A stretch of DNA of 64,000 bases from Stercorarius parasiticus (Eukaryota; Chordata; Aves; Charadriiformes; Stercorariidae): positions 246,053 to 310,052 of the forward strand of contig VWZL01005178.1 in NCBI GenBank assembly GCA_013396915.1, read 5' to 3'. The notes under the pieces are model-generated. The model saw nothing but the letters and a program-made list of their open reading frames with translations, ran no database searches and had not been told where the DNA came from. The translations under genes were made by a program, and so were the position numbers. Shown piece by piece: positions 10,901-22,548 of this stretch (position 1 is the stretch's first letter; every line of letters starts with the position of its first letter).

Positions 10901-13864
10901 AGGACAACAGAGCAGGCTGCCTGTGACACTGCTCGTTTATCTCTATTAGCTCTTTCTTTGGCAGCTAGCGTATTTCTCCTACCAGGGGACAGGAGGAGAC
11001 CGCATTGCGTCTTAGCAGATCTTGCTAGAATGCATCACTCCTCTGTTCATTTAAGTCGTATTCCTGATTCTGTCCAAGTGACGGCATCTAGGAAGGGCAG
11101 TTCCCTGGGAAGATGACCTGAGGATGCTGAGCTGAGGCGGGCAACTAGTGCTGGGATTGTGAAGTGGTGCTGCTCTTGAGCTCCCAGTTAAATCCAGTCC
11201 TTAAGAGGAGAGATCGGGTTTGTGCATGACTGTAGGGGCTGCTCTGGACTGTTAGCTCAGTTTCACCCTGGTTATCCCACTGGGGCAGGATCTTCCGCTA
11301 CTCTTGTGCCCAGCAAATGCAAAGCCATCATACTGCAGCCCTCGAATGCTACGCAGAGCACTCAAGAATAAAAGCACTGTGGAATAAAAGAGAAAAAAAC
11401 CTTCCCTGATTCCCATTACCTCAGTTAGCAAACTCTTTCTTCAAGTGTAGCTCTCCTACTCTCTTCTCATGTCTCAACTGGTTTTCCTTTCTCTCCCCTT
11501 CCATGCTTGCACTTTCCCAGCTTTGCCCCATCCTGAAGTGCCTCACTGGCCAGCCCCTCACATCTTCTTGCCCACCCTCCCACATTCCCTCCACCCCAAA
11601 AATCTCTTTGAAGTTTCAGAGAGCTTTTCTTGGAGATGGGAGGGAATGTTTTGATAGGATGTGGTTTGAGTAGGACACGCGTATTTGTCAAAACATGGAG
11701 AAGTCCCCGTTCCAATGACATGCTTGCCAAAGCAGACCAAGACCAGTGCAAATTAGTGTGGCTCCCCAGTAGCCAGCCGTTGGTGCCAGCTCTGACATCC
11801 CGGGTCAGAGCTGGGCCTTTCAGGACTGCTCTTTCTCCCTCATGTGCAACTGGTCTCTCTCGGTTCCTGGTCTCCTCACTGGGAGACAGACCTCTCCCTT
11901 GGCTCGCAGGGGTTTGCGGGGCTGCTCTGGGCACCACCAAAGCGGGCAGCCAGCGGCTGCGTTTCACTGTGAAAACTAGAAAGAAAAAATTGTCATAGAA
12001 AAAAAAAAATTCGAACTGCTTTTTAGTGGAAAATTCCTAATTTTAAATGGAAAACTAGTAAATGTATCAGTCTCCATTTTAAACTACTTAGGGTCATTCT
12101 TTGCCATATTTGCCCAGGGAAGCTCTCATCTCAAAATCACACTGCCTTGAGAAGCCTCCTGATTTCCAGTCTGAAGTTATTAATATTTTGCCAGCTTTGT
12201 ACACGATAAATGCAATATGTGTACATTCCAACACAAAATTTGAAATGTTCCTATGGGAAAACATAGCTGGGTTAAAAATCTTGTCATTTTTTTTTTATTT
12301 ATGGCCTGGTACCAGCTCAGCCCGATACCTGACATTGGATCATCGGTAGCTGTGTTTCTTTGCAACAGCTCTTCCGTGCCCAGTCTTCAGCAGCCGCCTC
12401 AACTCTCTGCTCTAGGAGTTGCTGTGGTGACTGTTTTGCTCTTAAGTTGTCATGATATATGAAATGATCACGTTAAAACCTGCCTAACTTGTTTGAATAT
12501 TATATATGGTAAACCTCTTCTTTACCAGCGATAACTTGCACTCCTTGCCTTTGCTAGCTCTCACGTGGGGAAAACGCGAGTAGCAGAGAAATCCATGTAC
12601 CAGACATGCTCCATGCGTGCCACTTGACTTGGTTTTAGCTTGGGGGGGCTTAGTCCTGAAGTGTTTAACAGGGCATTTGAAGGAAGGAGAAAGGGCTTGT
12701 CAGCAATCCCACAAAGCCTTCAGCTTGGTTGTGTGACATGCACTCTTGGGGCGAGGTGCTGTCAGCCAGTCAATCAGCCATTAGGCATGTAATTATGGCA
12801 ACCAGTCATGAGACAGTTCCTAATTAACACTTATTTTTCCCGGTGAACTAAGGTTCCCAATGTGTGAAACAAAATGGGTAATTAAGACGTTGCCTCCATC
12901 TACCTGGTGCATCCATCAGTTGACTGTTCTCCTGTCCTCGGTACCCAGCTCTAAGAAATCCCCAAATGTACCCGTTGGCACAGTTCCTCCACGCACTGTC
13001 TCCTCTTTTACGTACAGATCTTTGCTTCCCGCACCGGGAGCTGGCAGCGCTCCCACCAGCAGGACGTGGCAAATACTAATGACATCATCTTGAAATTTTT
13101 CACTGCCCATCTTTTAGACTTTCTCTCTTTCTTCACAATGTTCCGTAAAATCTTAATATTTTTCTTCAGAGGTCAGTAAAATTGTTGGGTTAATGAAAGA
13201 AAATTTCTGCTTACGTTTAGTTTGGTAATTCATCAAATGAAATGATTGCAGCCGAGGTCCAAGGATCAGTCGTGTCCCAGCAATAATTGTTTGGTTTTTT
13301 TAGTGACCTTCGAATACCGTAGCGTCAATTTTGAAAAATAGGTGAGATTCACCCGTGACCAATGTGGATGTCTGTTATATGTAAACCCTGGCTGCATTTA
13401 GGGAACATGTCTCTATTTCCAAGCCAAACCTTAAAAGAATGTGGGTAGCACTATTAAATAATCCACCCATTTATAACACACAAATAGATGTTTCTTTCTT
13501 TCATTTTTTTAAAATGGCAACTGACTCAGTTTATGACACTGCCGTGCTAGAGATTCCAAAAGAAAGAATTAAGAAAAAAACCACCACCCAGTGTTTTTCA
13601 GCACCTGGTATTGCAGGCATCTGATAAAAACTCAGGGGCCTGTGATTCATATTTGTCCTGCTTTTGACCCCTGAACTTTGTGAAGTGACGAAATTTGAAG
13701 AGCGATATTTGCATATTTAAACAGTTGCTTTTGAAAAGCCACATGAGGCTGCCTTTTTAAAAAAAAAAAAACGGCTTTCTCTTTTCTATCTCTTGCTCAT
13801 GCATTTCTTTTTTTTGTTTGGGCGGATTTCTAGTATCACGCATTGAGGGGCTGTTGAGCAGCAC
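10901..13864. other. Unique non-coding stretch, possible conserved elements
   Basis: No gene is recognised. The frames at 11467-11967 (minus, 166 codons) and 11630-11998 (plus) overlap each other and have no domain. The part at 12740-12845 is rich in homeodomain-like cores (ATGTAATTATGG, CCTAATTAACAC) and looks like conserved non-coding DNA. A perfect POU octamer, ATTTGCAT, lies at 13707-13714. A pseudo-exon-like pair sits at 13304-13341. Confidence 0.45.
13304..13341 (+). other. Candidate small exon (weak)
   Basis: A good acceptor, GTTTGGTTTTTTTAG, is followed by 38 bases and a good donor, AATAG|GTGAGATTC. All three frames contain a stop; in the frame that stays open longest the TAG falls exactly at the donor boundary. 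It could be a non-coding exon, but isolated acceptor-donor pairs of this quality occur by chance in vertebrate introns, so the call is weak. Confidence 0.12.
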
Positions 13865-13965
13865 CGAGAGTCATGTTCTAGTCTGGAATCGTTTCCCAGG
13901 CGTATGACCCTGGGCAGCGAGTGAACAGTTACTTCACCTCCGTCAGAAATGGGCACAGGAGTGAG
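13865..13965 (+). repeat. Possible MIR-like fragment
   Basis: TATGACCCTGGGCA, then TTACTTCACCTCCGTCAG, then AAATGGGCAC follow the order of the MIR segment 'gtgaccttgggcaagtcacttaacctctctg...aaaatgggg'. Spacing is disturbed by an insertion after GGGCA. The fragment is too decayed to assign firmly by eye. Confidence 0.3.
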
Positions 13966-16598
13966 GTGGGGCCCAGCCTGGAGCCCGTGGGATGAGGTCA
14001 CTGTCTGTGGGCACAAGCCGGGGCTGGTGGATCTGTGGTGTTATTCTGGTGGTGTCGAACAGACGGGAATTATTCCATTGACACACAATAGACCGTAGTG
14101 TAAATCTGCTTACTTTGTGAGTGAGTTCCTCGTGAACAGGTACAGTGGTAGGTGGTAGATCGTTGCTGAGAAGCAATATTGTGAATTCTTTTATTCTGTT
14201 TGAAAACAAAGCCTTTCTTCGGTTAAAGCTTCTCCGGCACTTTCTTTTTTTTCCCTCTAAACGACAAGCAGAGGTAGTTCCAGGTCTTATGGTTTTGACT
14301 AGCTTGTGTATCTAAATGTTCTTAAATTCATTACTTAGGACCAATCTCTACTAGTCATGATTATTTTTAAAAGCTTCTATAACTGTTTGGAAAAGAAAGC
14401 AACAAACAGAATCCACCTCATTTCTGAAAAAATTACTTCTCCCTGCCCTCCCCGTCGAGCCAGCAAGTTGCTATTTGTGGCCCCCAAGCGAAAGGTCAGC
14501 TCTTTGCCCAGAGGTACCGATTCCTTCTCTCAATGAATGCATTTCTTCACCATATTGAGTAATTCTCAACCCTGCAAAGTAGAGTTCAAAATCTCTTCTC
14601 TAGATTTTAAGAAAACGTGCTCTTGTTTTGGCAGCCATTCTCCAATGCTCCTGTCCAAGTTTAGCTTTTCTAAAGTCAGGTGTCCTGTTGGACCTGGGCG
14701 TCTCGGTCTCTCAGCGGAGTTTTGGCAGGCGGGAGGCAGCGGAAGGTAATTCCCGTGGCTGTACACTGTACCGCAACAATCATCGATTCTTCAGTTGAGG
14801 GCTTGAAAAATGATCGCTCTTAGAAAGATTTGCCTTTCCTGAAGTTGCAAGCAGGGATGAGAGCTGAGAAGACGTGGACACGCTGCTCTGTTTGTTTTGA
14901 TTATGTGGTGGTAACCGCTCTGGTGAACCTCAGACCTTCTAGGTTTTTCTTATATGCCCTGAGTTTGGAAAAGGACCTTGACCACCCAGCAGAAACCAAA
15001 TGGCAAATTCCTACTGATTAAAAAAACCCTGTTCTCCGTGTTGTAATGAAAGATGTATCACATTTCATGCAGCTGGTGGGGAAAAGGTTAAGACAAATCT
15101 GAAGGGAAAAGGGAAATACTCCAGCTGGCTGCAGCCAGCAGGTATTCAAAGCCTCGTCTCTCAGAAGAGAGGTGCTCTATTTAGGGGCTACAGACTTACA
15201 GCGAGAGCCTGAACAGCGGGACTCAGTGCGGCTCAAACCCACCGAACCTACAAAGGTTTATTAGAGGGTGACTGTCAGAGGCACAGAGAGCAGGACTTGG
15301 CTGTTAAAGATAAAACTGAATGCAGGAAAGGGTGGTTGGAGTAAACCTTTCCACTGACCTTTATTGTTTGACAAGGCTGCAAGGAACCAGATATTATCCT
15401 TTGGACGTTTTCACTGAGGTTTGGGAGTAAATATTGCCTGTCCCAACAGAGAAACAGGGCTAACACTCAAGATTCTAAAGGAAGAACAAGCAGAAGTTTA
15501 CATTTTGGTTAGAAGCACCAGTGAAAAGCCCACCGTGACCTAATGAGCCTGATGATGCTATACGGAGACTCTGGCAAATGTTTGAAAACAAAGGGGAAAT
15601 GTTTTGTTTGTCTTTACATGGTATTTCTGTTGCAAACATGGAAATTTAGGGTTGCTCCCCAGGACCATTTGAGGGATATTTTATACCGCCGTTGAAAGGC
15701 TCTTCTGCCATATTTTCCCCTTTTTCCTTTATTGATTTTTCTCTTTAAGACTTTAATTCACTCTTCTTCAGTTGCTACAGTTGAGAGAGAAATTCTGTAG
15801 ATCACATAGAGATAACATTCCAGCCTACACTGGGTCACTCACACGTCACGTAAGAATACAAGCTTCCTGCAGACAGCTAGTCCTTTCCTGCTTCTCAGGC
15901 CTTTTTACTCCATCTTTTCATTTTTTTTTCTCCCTTAGTATTTGGGTCTTAATCTTTCTTTAGACTTATCCTTCACGCTGTGCTCATCTGAAATGTACCA
16001 ATAATTGCTGCTGCCTAGATGTGGTTTGATCATTCTGTGCATTCCTTGTTGAAACTATCAGTGAAACAAGACATCTAAAATATGATTCTGGAGAGTTAAG
16101 GTAACATTTTGGGTGTCTGAAATCTCTTATAAATTGTTCTGTAGACAGTCAGTTTTTTAAAAGAAAAAATGACAGCAACAAGCCAACCCTAATGACATAT
16201 TTCAGTGTAACGCTGTAATTTTAGCCCCTGCCATGAACTATTGCTGTTGTACAGTAAAGTATTTTGCTAGTAAACGGTGAAGTGATTTCCCGTAAGGCCC
16301 TTTCCCTTTATTCCATCCTTCCATTGGCAAAATTCCCATCTTGCCAATTTCAACGTATTAAGAAGAAAATACTCATCTGAAGCACATTAGACACCATGTG
16401 AGTGCCCTACAAATAGTAAAGACGAGCTGTTGTGGTTTCACCTTGTTTACCTTCAGATGTTTTTGAAAAGGCAGAAGATGAAGGTGCTCCTTGCCTTGAA
16501 GCGGGTGAGGTCTACCAAGTGCACGATCTGTTTGTTGGTGTCGGTGTTTTTAGCTTGTTCCTGGATGTGTGCACAGTAATGTGCAAACACATTTAGAG
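13966..16598. other. Unique non-coding stretch
   Basis: No gene, RNA gene or recognisable repeat is seen. Frames are short (70 codons or fewer) and overlapping. Composition is ordinary for bird intergenic or intronic DNA, with T-rich patches near 15715-15760 and 15915-15960. Confidence 0.55.
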
Positions 16599-16657
16599 TC
16601 ATAGAATGGTTTGGGTTGGAAGGGACCTTAAAGATCACCTTGTTCCAGCCCGCTGCC
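16599..16657 (-). mobile_element. CR1 LINE, 3'-end fragment, inverted
   Basis: TCATAGAATGGTTTGGGTTG, GAAGGGACCTTAAAGATCAC and TTGTTCCAGCCCGCTGCC are the reverse complement of the last 55-60 bases of a CR1 element. The GGTTTGGGTTGGAAGGGACC variant belongs to a different subfamily from the copies at 10682 and 18794. It carries a single terminal octamer and is strongly 5' truncated. Confidence 0.9.
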
Positions 16658-17624
16658 TCTGCACTAATCAGCCTTTTCCCAGGAGGACAAATATCTTTTT
16701 CTCTTCCTTTTTCGCTTCCTTTTTCTCTGGTACCCCGCTTCCCACCTGCTGGAACTCTCCTGCTTGAGTATTCTTTCAGTTCTTTGCTGCTCATTGCAGT
16801 TAACTTTCTAGCAATGTTATTCCAGCTGGTGGGTGCGTTTCTGTGGCTCTTTGTGGCTGGCCAACCTCAAGATCTGTTGCCATCAGTCATCTGCCATGTA
16901 GGAATTTGTTACAGGATGGGTCAATGGGGAAAAGATGGTGAGTGGCTACACTAATGGTGGGGTCAGTGCTTGGGAAGCAGGACCCCAGACCCCAGCGCTG
17001 CTGCAGAGTGAGGGCGCTGGTGAGGAGGACAAGGATGACCACGCCGCTTTCCAGGCCTTGGAGGGCTTTCCTTTCTGAGCCGGGGAGGCGTGAATCAGAA
17101 CTGAGCTCTGGAGCACTAAGCCACAGAGCCTCCATGGCTGGCAAGTGTAGGGCCGGAAATTCAGATGAATAGAGCGCTAGATGTTTTTTTGTTTGACGCT
17201 CATGCTTAACAGAAAATGATGAATCCATTAGCAAGTCCTGCTGCTGCCAAAAGAAACAGACTTGCACTTGTAGATTGCTTTCATCCTGTGCTATCAAGCC
17301 ACTGCATGCTCAGCTTTCGCAAAGCCGACAGTCATCTATCACTTAAAATGGTTTTTTAGAGGTACAGTCGTCTTTGTCTTAAGTGTATGTATGTGTCCGC
17401 TTGAAAGTGCCTCATTAAAATATAGTGGCCTCGTCGAGCACCTCAAACAAAATCCATACTGGAAAATGTCTTATTTTCAGTTTGCTTTGAATTATTTCAA
17501 AGTTTGTCACTAGTTTCACATGACAACGGGGCATTTGGAGTGATTTTTGTCTGTGATGATGTGTCAGAGAGACTAGAAGGCTCTTACTATACACGACGTG
17601 AAAAATGTGCCGGTGGAGGGGGGA
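16658..17624. other. Unique non-coding stretch
   Basis: No gene is recognised. Two antiparallel frames (16616-16954 plus, 16887-17297 minus) have no domain. A strong donor-like GATG|GTGAGTGG lies at 16935, but its upstream acceptor candidates (CATGTAG, TTACAG) lack a good pyrimidine tract, so no exon is called. Confidence 0.5.
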
Positions 17625-17765
17625 CTGGGGTGGTTCTGAATTCATAGAGGGGCGAGAACATTTCTGAGACGGATCGGACTCACTCGGGCCAAACTCCCCG
17701 CAGCATCCCATCGAAAGCAGTGGGACTCCTGAATATGTAAAGGATCCAGGATCGGATGAGTAATG
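17625..17765. repeat. Old amniote-wide repeat, decayed
   Basis: The segment contains CTCGGGCCAAACTCCCCGCAG, CCCATCGAAAGCAGTGGGACT and GTAAAGGATCCAGGATCGG. These resemble the 'gggccaaattctg ... cccattgaagtcaatggga ... caggatcgggcc' pattern of an old interspersed repeat common to birds, turtles and crocodiles. The family name cannot be given without a repeat library, and the boundaries are approximate. Confidence 0.4.
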
Positions 17766-18793
17766 TCTCTAGAAACAAAAAAGTCCTAAACTAGAGATTT
17801 TTATTCTTCATGAGATACGCTATCCAGCACAGTAAAAGCATGTGTATTTATAGCCTAGATTATGCTTTGTTTTGTAGGATGAAAAAACACATTTTAGAGT
17901 TGGCCCCTTTCCTGAACAGATGTTACTGGCCTGGGTGAATAACTTATTCAAGCATACGATTTAACAGAATTGGATGAGAATTTTTGCCAAACTCAATTCT
18001 GACTAAAACTGAAATCTTTCACCACTTTTCTTCCCTCTGTCCTACAGACTCTGCTGCTCAGTTCAGCCCGGTCTCTGCCTTCTGGCTGTGGCTGTTCAGG
18101 GGTTACACCAACCCCTTTGGTTTCAAACTTATGTTATTCCCACGCAAGAAAAATCTGTAAGCGATATTTTATTATTGTTTTTCCATTCAAATATGATTCT
18201 CCCTTGAGAAAATGACTGTCAGGGTAACATCAGGAGCTTCCATGTTTGTCTCTCACTGATTTCTCACATGAAATGTGTTCATTTTGCTGGTGCAAAGATG
18301 TTTGTTTGTAATTGCACAGCTTCTAGCTCCAGCTGGCTTCTTTCCTTTTTGCACATTATCACCAGTATTTAAGGTTTTGCAGGTCAAATTAGACCCGCAG
18401 TGACATCTGTGCCACCCTTTGCTTTCAGAGAGACTACCCAGGTGTGGCTGAATGCCGTCGGATTAACAGTCCCCTTCTCTCTGTGCAAGAGGGGACAGCC
18501 TGGATCTCCCTCCCTCTTGGTCTTGATGGGTCTGTGGTCTAACAGGGCTAACGGAAATGGATTTGTTGTCCAAGCCTGTACTGCATTAGGGGTAAGGAAC
18601 GGACTTTTTAATTGAAAAGGTGCCAATTTTTACAGAGGTATCACTGATTTTGAGCAATAGTACCAAAATGGTGCCACCTGTTCCTGGTAAGAACAGGACA
18701 CTGGCTGCGGTGCTTCTCCACTCACCTGAGGTGCTATACCTACCTCCCAGCATCGCTTCAGTGCACTAACCCAGGACTGCAGTGTGTCATTAT
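17766..18793. other. Unique non-coding stretch
   Basis: No gene or repeat is recognised. On the minus strand CACCTCAG|GTGAGTGG at about 18725 is a near-ideal donor sequence, but the sequence upstream on that strand runs into antisense CR1, so no exon is called. Confidence 0.5.
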
Positions 18794-19042
18794 GAAATGG
18801 CCTCAATTTGCACCAGGGGAGGTTTAGGGTGGATATTAGGAAAAATTTCTTCACCAAAAGTGTTATCAAGCATTGGAACAGGCTGGCCAGGGAAGTGGTG
18901 GAATCGCCATCCCTGTAGGTATTCAAAAGCCGGGCAGACGTGGTGCTGAGGAACATGGGTTAGTGGTGGTTTTGGCAGTGTTAGGTTGATGGTTGGACTC
19001 GATGATCTTAAAGGTCCCTCCAACCTAGGCAATTCTATGATT
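18794..19042 (+). mobile_element. CR1 LINE, 3'-end fragment (longest copy)
   Basis: About 250 bases match a CR1 3' end in direct orientation: GAAATGGCCTCAATTTGCAC, CAGGGGAGGTTTAGGGTGG, ATATTAGGAAAAATTTCTTC, GGAACAGGCTGGCCAGGGAA, GTTAGGTTGATGGTTGGAC, GATGATCTTAAAGGTCCC and the terminal AATTCTATGATT. It is little diverged from the common avian form, so it is probably younger than the other copies. It carries no intact coding frame. The long minus-strand frame across 18790-19170 is simply antisense CR1. Confidence 0.97.
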
Positions 19043-19714
19043 AATTCTGAAGCTGTTACGGAGGTAAATCCTGTAGAGAGGGAAGGGTGGTTTTTTCTCC
19101 TCAGGGGATGTTCTGGGTGTTGGGGGCTGTAGCAAAGAGCAGGAAGGCAGATTCTTCTTGTGCCTACCACACTTGGTCATCACTGACGTCATCAGCGCTG
19201 CATGTAGGTGAAAGAGTAGAGCATAAATGCGTCGAGCATTACCTAGAAAACCCAGCTGTGCGATGGTGTAGCAATGCCATTGCCAATGGTGCCTTTCCAA
19301 CAACTGAGATCACCCACCTGAACTATTAAAACCCTCCAAGAAATTGGTAAGGAGGCATGGCGGCCTTGGCCAAGCCTGGTGCTGTACGTGGGAATGCGCA
19401 CGTGCTCTTCTGCGAGATTGTGAGGTGTCCTCTCGTGTGTCTGGTTTCCCATAAAGATAAACGGATAGGGAATGGGTTAGTGGGTATTTACACAGTTCCA
19501 TACTACATCTTTGAGCACATAGGTGCAGGTCAGAACATATATGGGATATGGTTGTTGACATGCGGTTAGTAGTTGGAGCCTTAAAAAAGTACAATCAAGG
19601 AAAAAACAACTGCATTACACACATAAAAAAATATAGCAGAAATCAGTGTGATTAATGCATCCCAAATTAATAATGCAGCTGGCTTTATAAACCAGCTGTA
19701 AAAAGGTTTTGTAA
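19043..19714. other. Unique non-coding stretch
   Basis: No gene is recognised between the CR1 copy and the AT-rich repeat. Several overlapping frames of 65-95 codons on both strands have no domain. Confidence 0.5.
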
Positions 19715-19815
19715 AAAAGTATATGTAAAGTATATGTATATGTATACATATATAATATACATGTACATATATATACATATACATGTATACGAAAAAGTAT
19801 ATGTAAAAAAGTTTT
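19715..19815. repeat. AT-rich TATATG/TACATA simple repeat
   Basis: An alternating purine-pyrimidine tract is built from GTATATGTA, TATACATA and ACATGTATAC units. It is flanked on both sides by AAAAAGTATATGTAAA blocks (at 19713-19729 and near 19793-19806). Many short palindromes are possible, so it could extrude hairpins or be length-variable. No transposon signature is seen. Confidence 0.8.
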
Positions 19816-22429
19816 ACCTATACTCCCTGATGAGCTTGGCCTCTTATTCGTGATTTCAGTAAATAGCGGTTTTGAGTATTGCTAACTCACTGCCCAATGC
19901 TTATACCTGCCTTTGAGAGACTTTTAAATACTATCATTGCTCTTAAATATGGATGAGAAATACTTGAACAGTTCTAGGATTTGCTTATCTGTGCCGTAGC
20001 CACAAGTTTCAATGAGTATTTTGCATGGTTGAGTCCCTTTTGTCTCGCTTCTGTATGTTTGCATGCAGTGCAATTGCATCGGCTTCGGGAGGCTAGTGAG
20101 GCAGCAAGCGCGGCTGCTCTCTTCATAAAAACACGTTAGTAGAAGGATTTGAAAATACCAGCACTGATCGGTTTTTTGCTTTCTTGGTCTGTTGACATAT
20201 TAGGAAACACGCTCTGTAAATCTCATGTTTTAATTCCTCTTTGGAGCACAGTTTAAAGCTTAAAGAAGCGTTTGCCTGCCCATATTGTTATAAATGTATC
20301 CCATTCTTAAAACACAACGTGGAAAGTAATTCTTGAAATTTAAGGAATTTGAAGGAGCTGTATTCTTAAGACATTAAGTCCATGTATTAAAGGTATGCAA
20401 GCAGATTCTCAGACTCATTCGCACACTGAGTTTGGCAAGAGGATCATCTATATGAGTAGTTCTTTGTTTTCCTTTCTGTGATTTGTACAGGTTGTTACGG
20501 CACTCAGACTGATACTAGCAATAATTGAAAATCCTTCACAAATACTTTAAATCTCAGGGGCTGGATTCTACTTTGCTCCCTGTAGTCTTATGCCGGGAGA
20601 CCTGCATTTGGTTCAGGAGAGTAATCCAGCTTTAAACTGGGAGAGCGCAGGGGAGCAGGGGAACGGGGTCGCGTTCCCAGATGCTCGGTTCAGATATTTT
20701 AAAAAAATGACATCAACTGTCACATTTTATGTTGAAAGTCTTGTCTCCTTTGACCATCTGTGGCACTGATCCTGCTCAGGAGGTCTTGGGTGAGTCCCAG
20801 CTCAGTCACTGGGACTACACAGGATGTGGGTCATCACTGCCTGGCACATCCTGTTTCATGCTGTCATTCAATGTCCCCGTGTGTCGCCATTTTTACTGTG
20901 AGCATCACAAGTGTGTCCAGAGAGATGCAAGTTTGCAAGGACTCTTTTGTAAGCGTGCCCTGGATGAAACAACAGAGTTTAGAGAGTTTATTCGGTCCCC
21001 TCTCCCCAGCCCCCCCTTAGTCAAATACCTATTGGCAAGTTCTTTTCCTTGCAGGAGGGGAAACAGTTTTAGCTTTGGAAATAAGCTGTACAAAGCAACG
21101 TAGCTCTCCACCAAGAGAGGTCATTTGTTTGCCTGTTGCTTGCTGTGTTCTGGGTGCTCTACTGGGGACTGGGGTCTCTCCCATTGACCTGCAGGGCCTC
21201 CACTCCCTTGGCTTTGGGTTTCGAGGGGGAACCCTCCCATTGACTCCCGGCACCTGAAAGCTGGCTGCGGAGCCTGAGCTAGTCAGAGAGGTTGGTTTTT
21301 ACTGATGAAGAGAAACAGATCCCTCCCTCGGGAACAGCATCCTGCCCTAAGATACATGTCTAAATGGCTGTGATGAGCTGCCCTTTCTGAGGTTTTCTCT
21401 GTACAGCCACAGATTAGAAAGGCAGCAGAGCAGCTTAGACCAAAAGGCTGATAAGAGGAACGGCGACTCCGTGCATAGGCGGCCACAGTGGCAGCAAAGA
21501 GCCTCTGACTCGGGAGGGCAGAAATTTGTACCCATACTAAACAGCTTTAAATAGCTAGGCAGGCAACGACAAAACCCTGTCTGTCTCTGATGGAAGCAGC
21601 TATAGGTCCTGGGAACTGTCCTGCCCAGTGGGGAGATGAGGGGTGAGAGAAAAAAAATGCACTTTAAAAATCGTCTGTAATTCAGTAGAGTGTCAGGAAC
21701 CCTCTATTTTGCCTCTGAGTAACTGGTTTGTGAAGCTGAACTGATGATAATGCGCTTTCAAATGAATATGAAACACGCAAAAATGCAGTTTAAATATATT
21801 GGGGGAGTTCTGACCTCTTAAAATATGGTGCTTTCTGTAAAATGGAAGTGTTTTAGTAGAATTCAGTACGTAACAGCACTTAAAGTGAGGCAGAAGGTCA
21901 TTAAAACACCAATTCCTGTGATATTAAAGTCTTCATCCCAACGAACTGCGGAGCAAATCCAACGTGATGCAGTTACTCCATCACTGTGCTGAGAGGGAAG
22001 CTGCTTGGAAGAGGCTGTCTTATAGGGGACACAGTGTCCGTGCTCCGATGGCTTCACATTTCCAGCTGAAGCGTCCACGTCTTTCACGAGGTGGGAGGGT
22101 TTTACATCCTGATACGGTGGTCAAGGAACACAAAGACCAAGCAGAAGTCCCGAAACAGCAAGGCCACAATTAGGCCAACCTCAGCTCATTCCGTATCTGT
22201 GCGCACTTCGTTAGGCCTCACTGATAAATTGAGGGCAAAGCCTTTAGTTTTCCCCCTGGACAATAAAAAGACACTTCCCCAGTAGCGTAACTGCTCCGAG
22301 GAAATGTCGTGAAGCACAGAGTCTCCCCTCGTCCAGGAAGCAGCCGGTCAGGTGTGCGTGAGGCCGCCCGGCCCTGGCTCCTCCTGCTACCCGCAACGCT
22401 CAGAAGGCAGAAATCTTACTATCTCTCAC
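19816..22429. other. Unique non-coding stretch
   Basis: No gene is recognised. Around 20555-20660 (GGGGCTGGATTCTACTTTGC, then GAGTAATCCAGC) there is faint resemblance to the old amniote repeat seen at 17625 and 44985, too weak to annotate separately. The frames at 20729-21103 have no domain. Confidence 0.45.
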
Positions 22430-22548
22430 TCTTTTTTTCTGATTTTTTTCTACATTTTGTACTCACTTGGATGAGTAAGCCAGGTGGTTTGGGTTTTTGT
22501 TATTTTTTTTCTTCTTGTTGTTGTTGTTTTTTGTTCTTATTTTCCCTG
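22430..22548. repeat. T-rich tract with (TTG)n
   Basis: Runs of seven or eight T alternate with short breaks, followed by CTTCTTGTTGTTGTTGTT and another T run. It is a low-complexity pyrimidine-rich block on the plus strand. No target duplications or retrocopy body is visible next to it. Confidence 0.7.

Noticed and set aside
10877..11116. 79-codon plus-strand frame
   Set aside because: It starts inside the inverted CR1 copy and has no other support.
11467..11967. 166-codon minus-strand frame
   Set aside because: Overlaps a 122-codon plus-strand frame, low-complexity composition, no domain.
18790..19170. 126-codon minus-strand frame
   Set aside because: Its larger part is antisense to the CR1 copy at 18794-19042.
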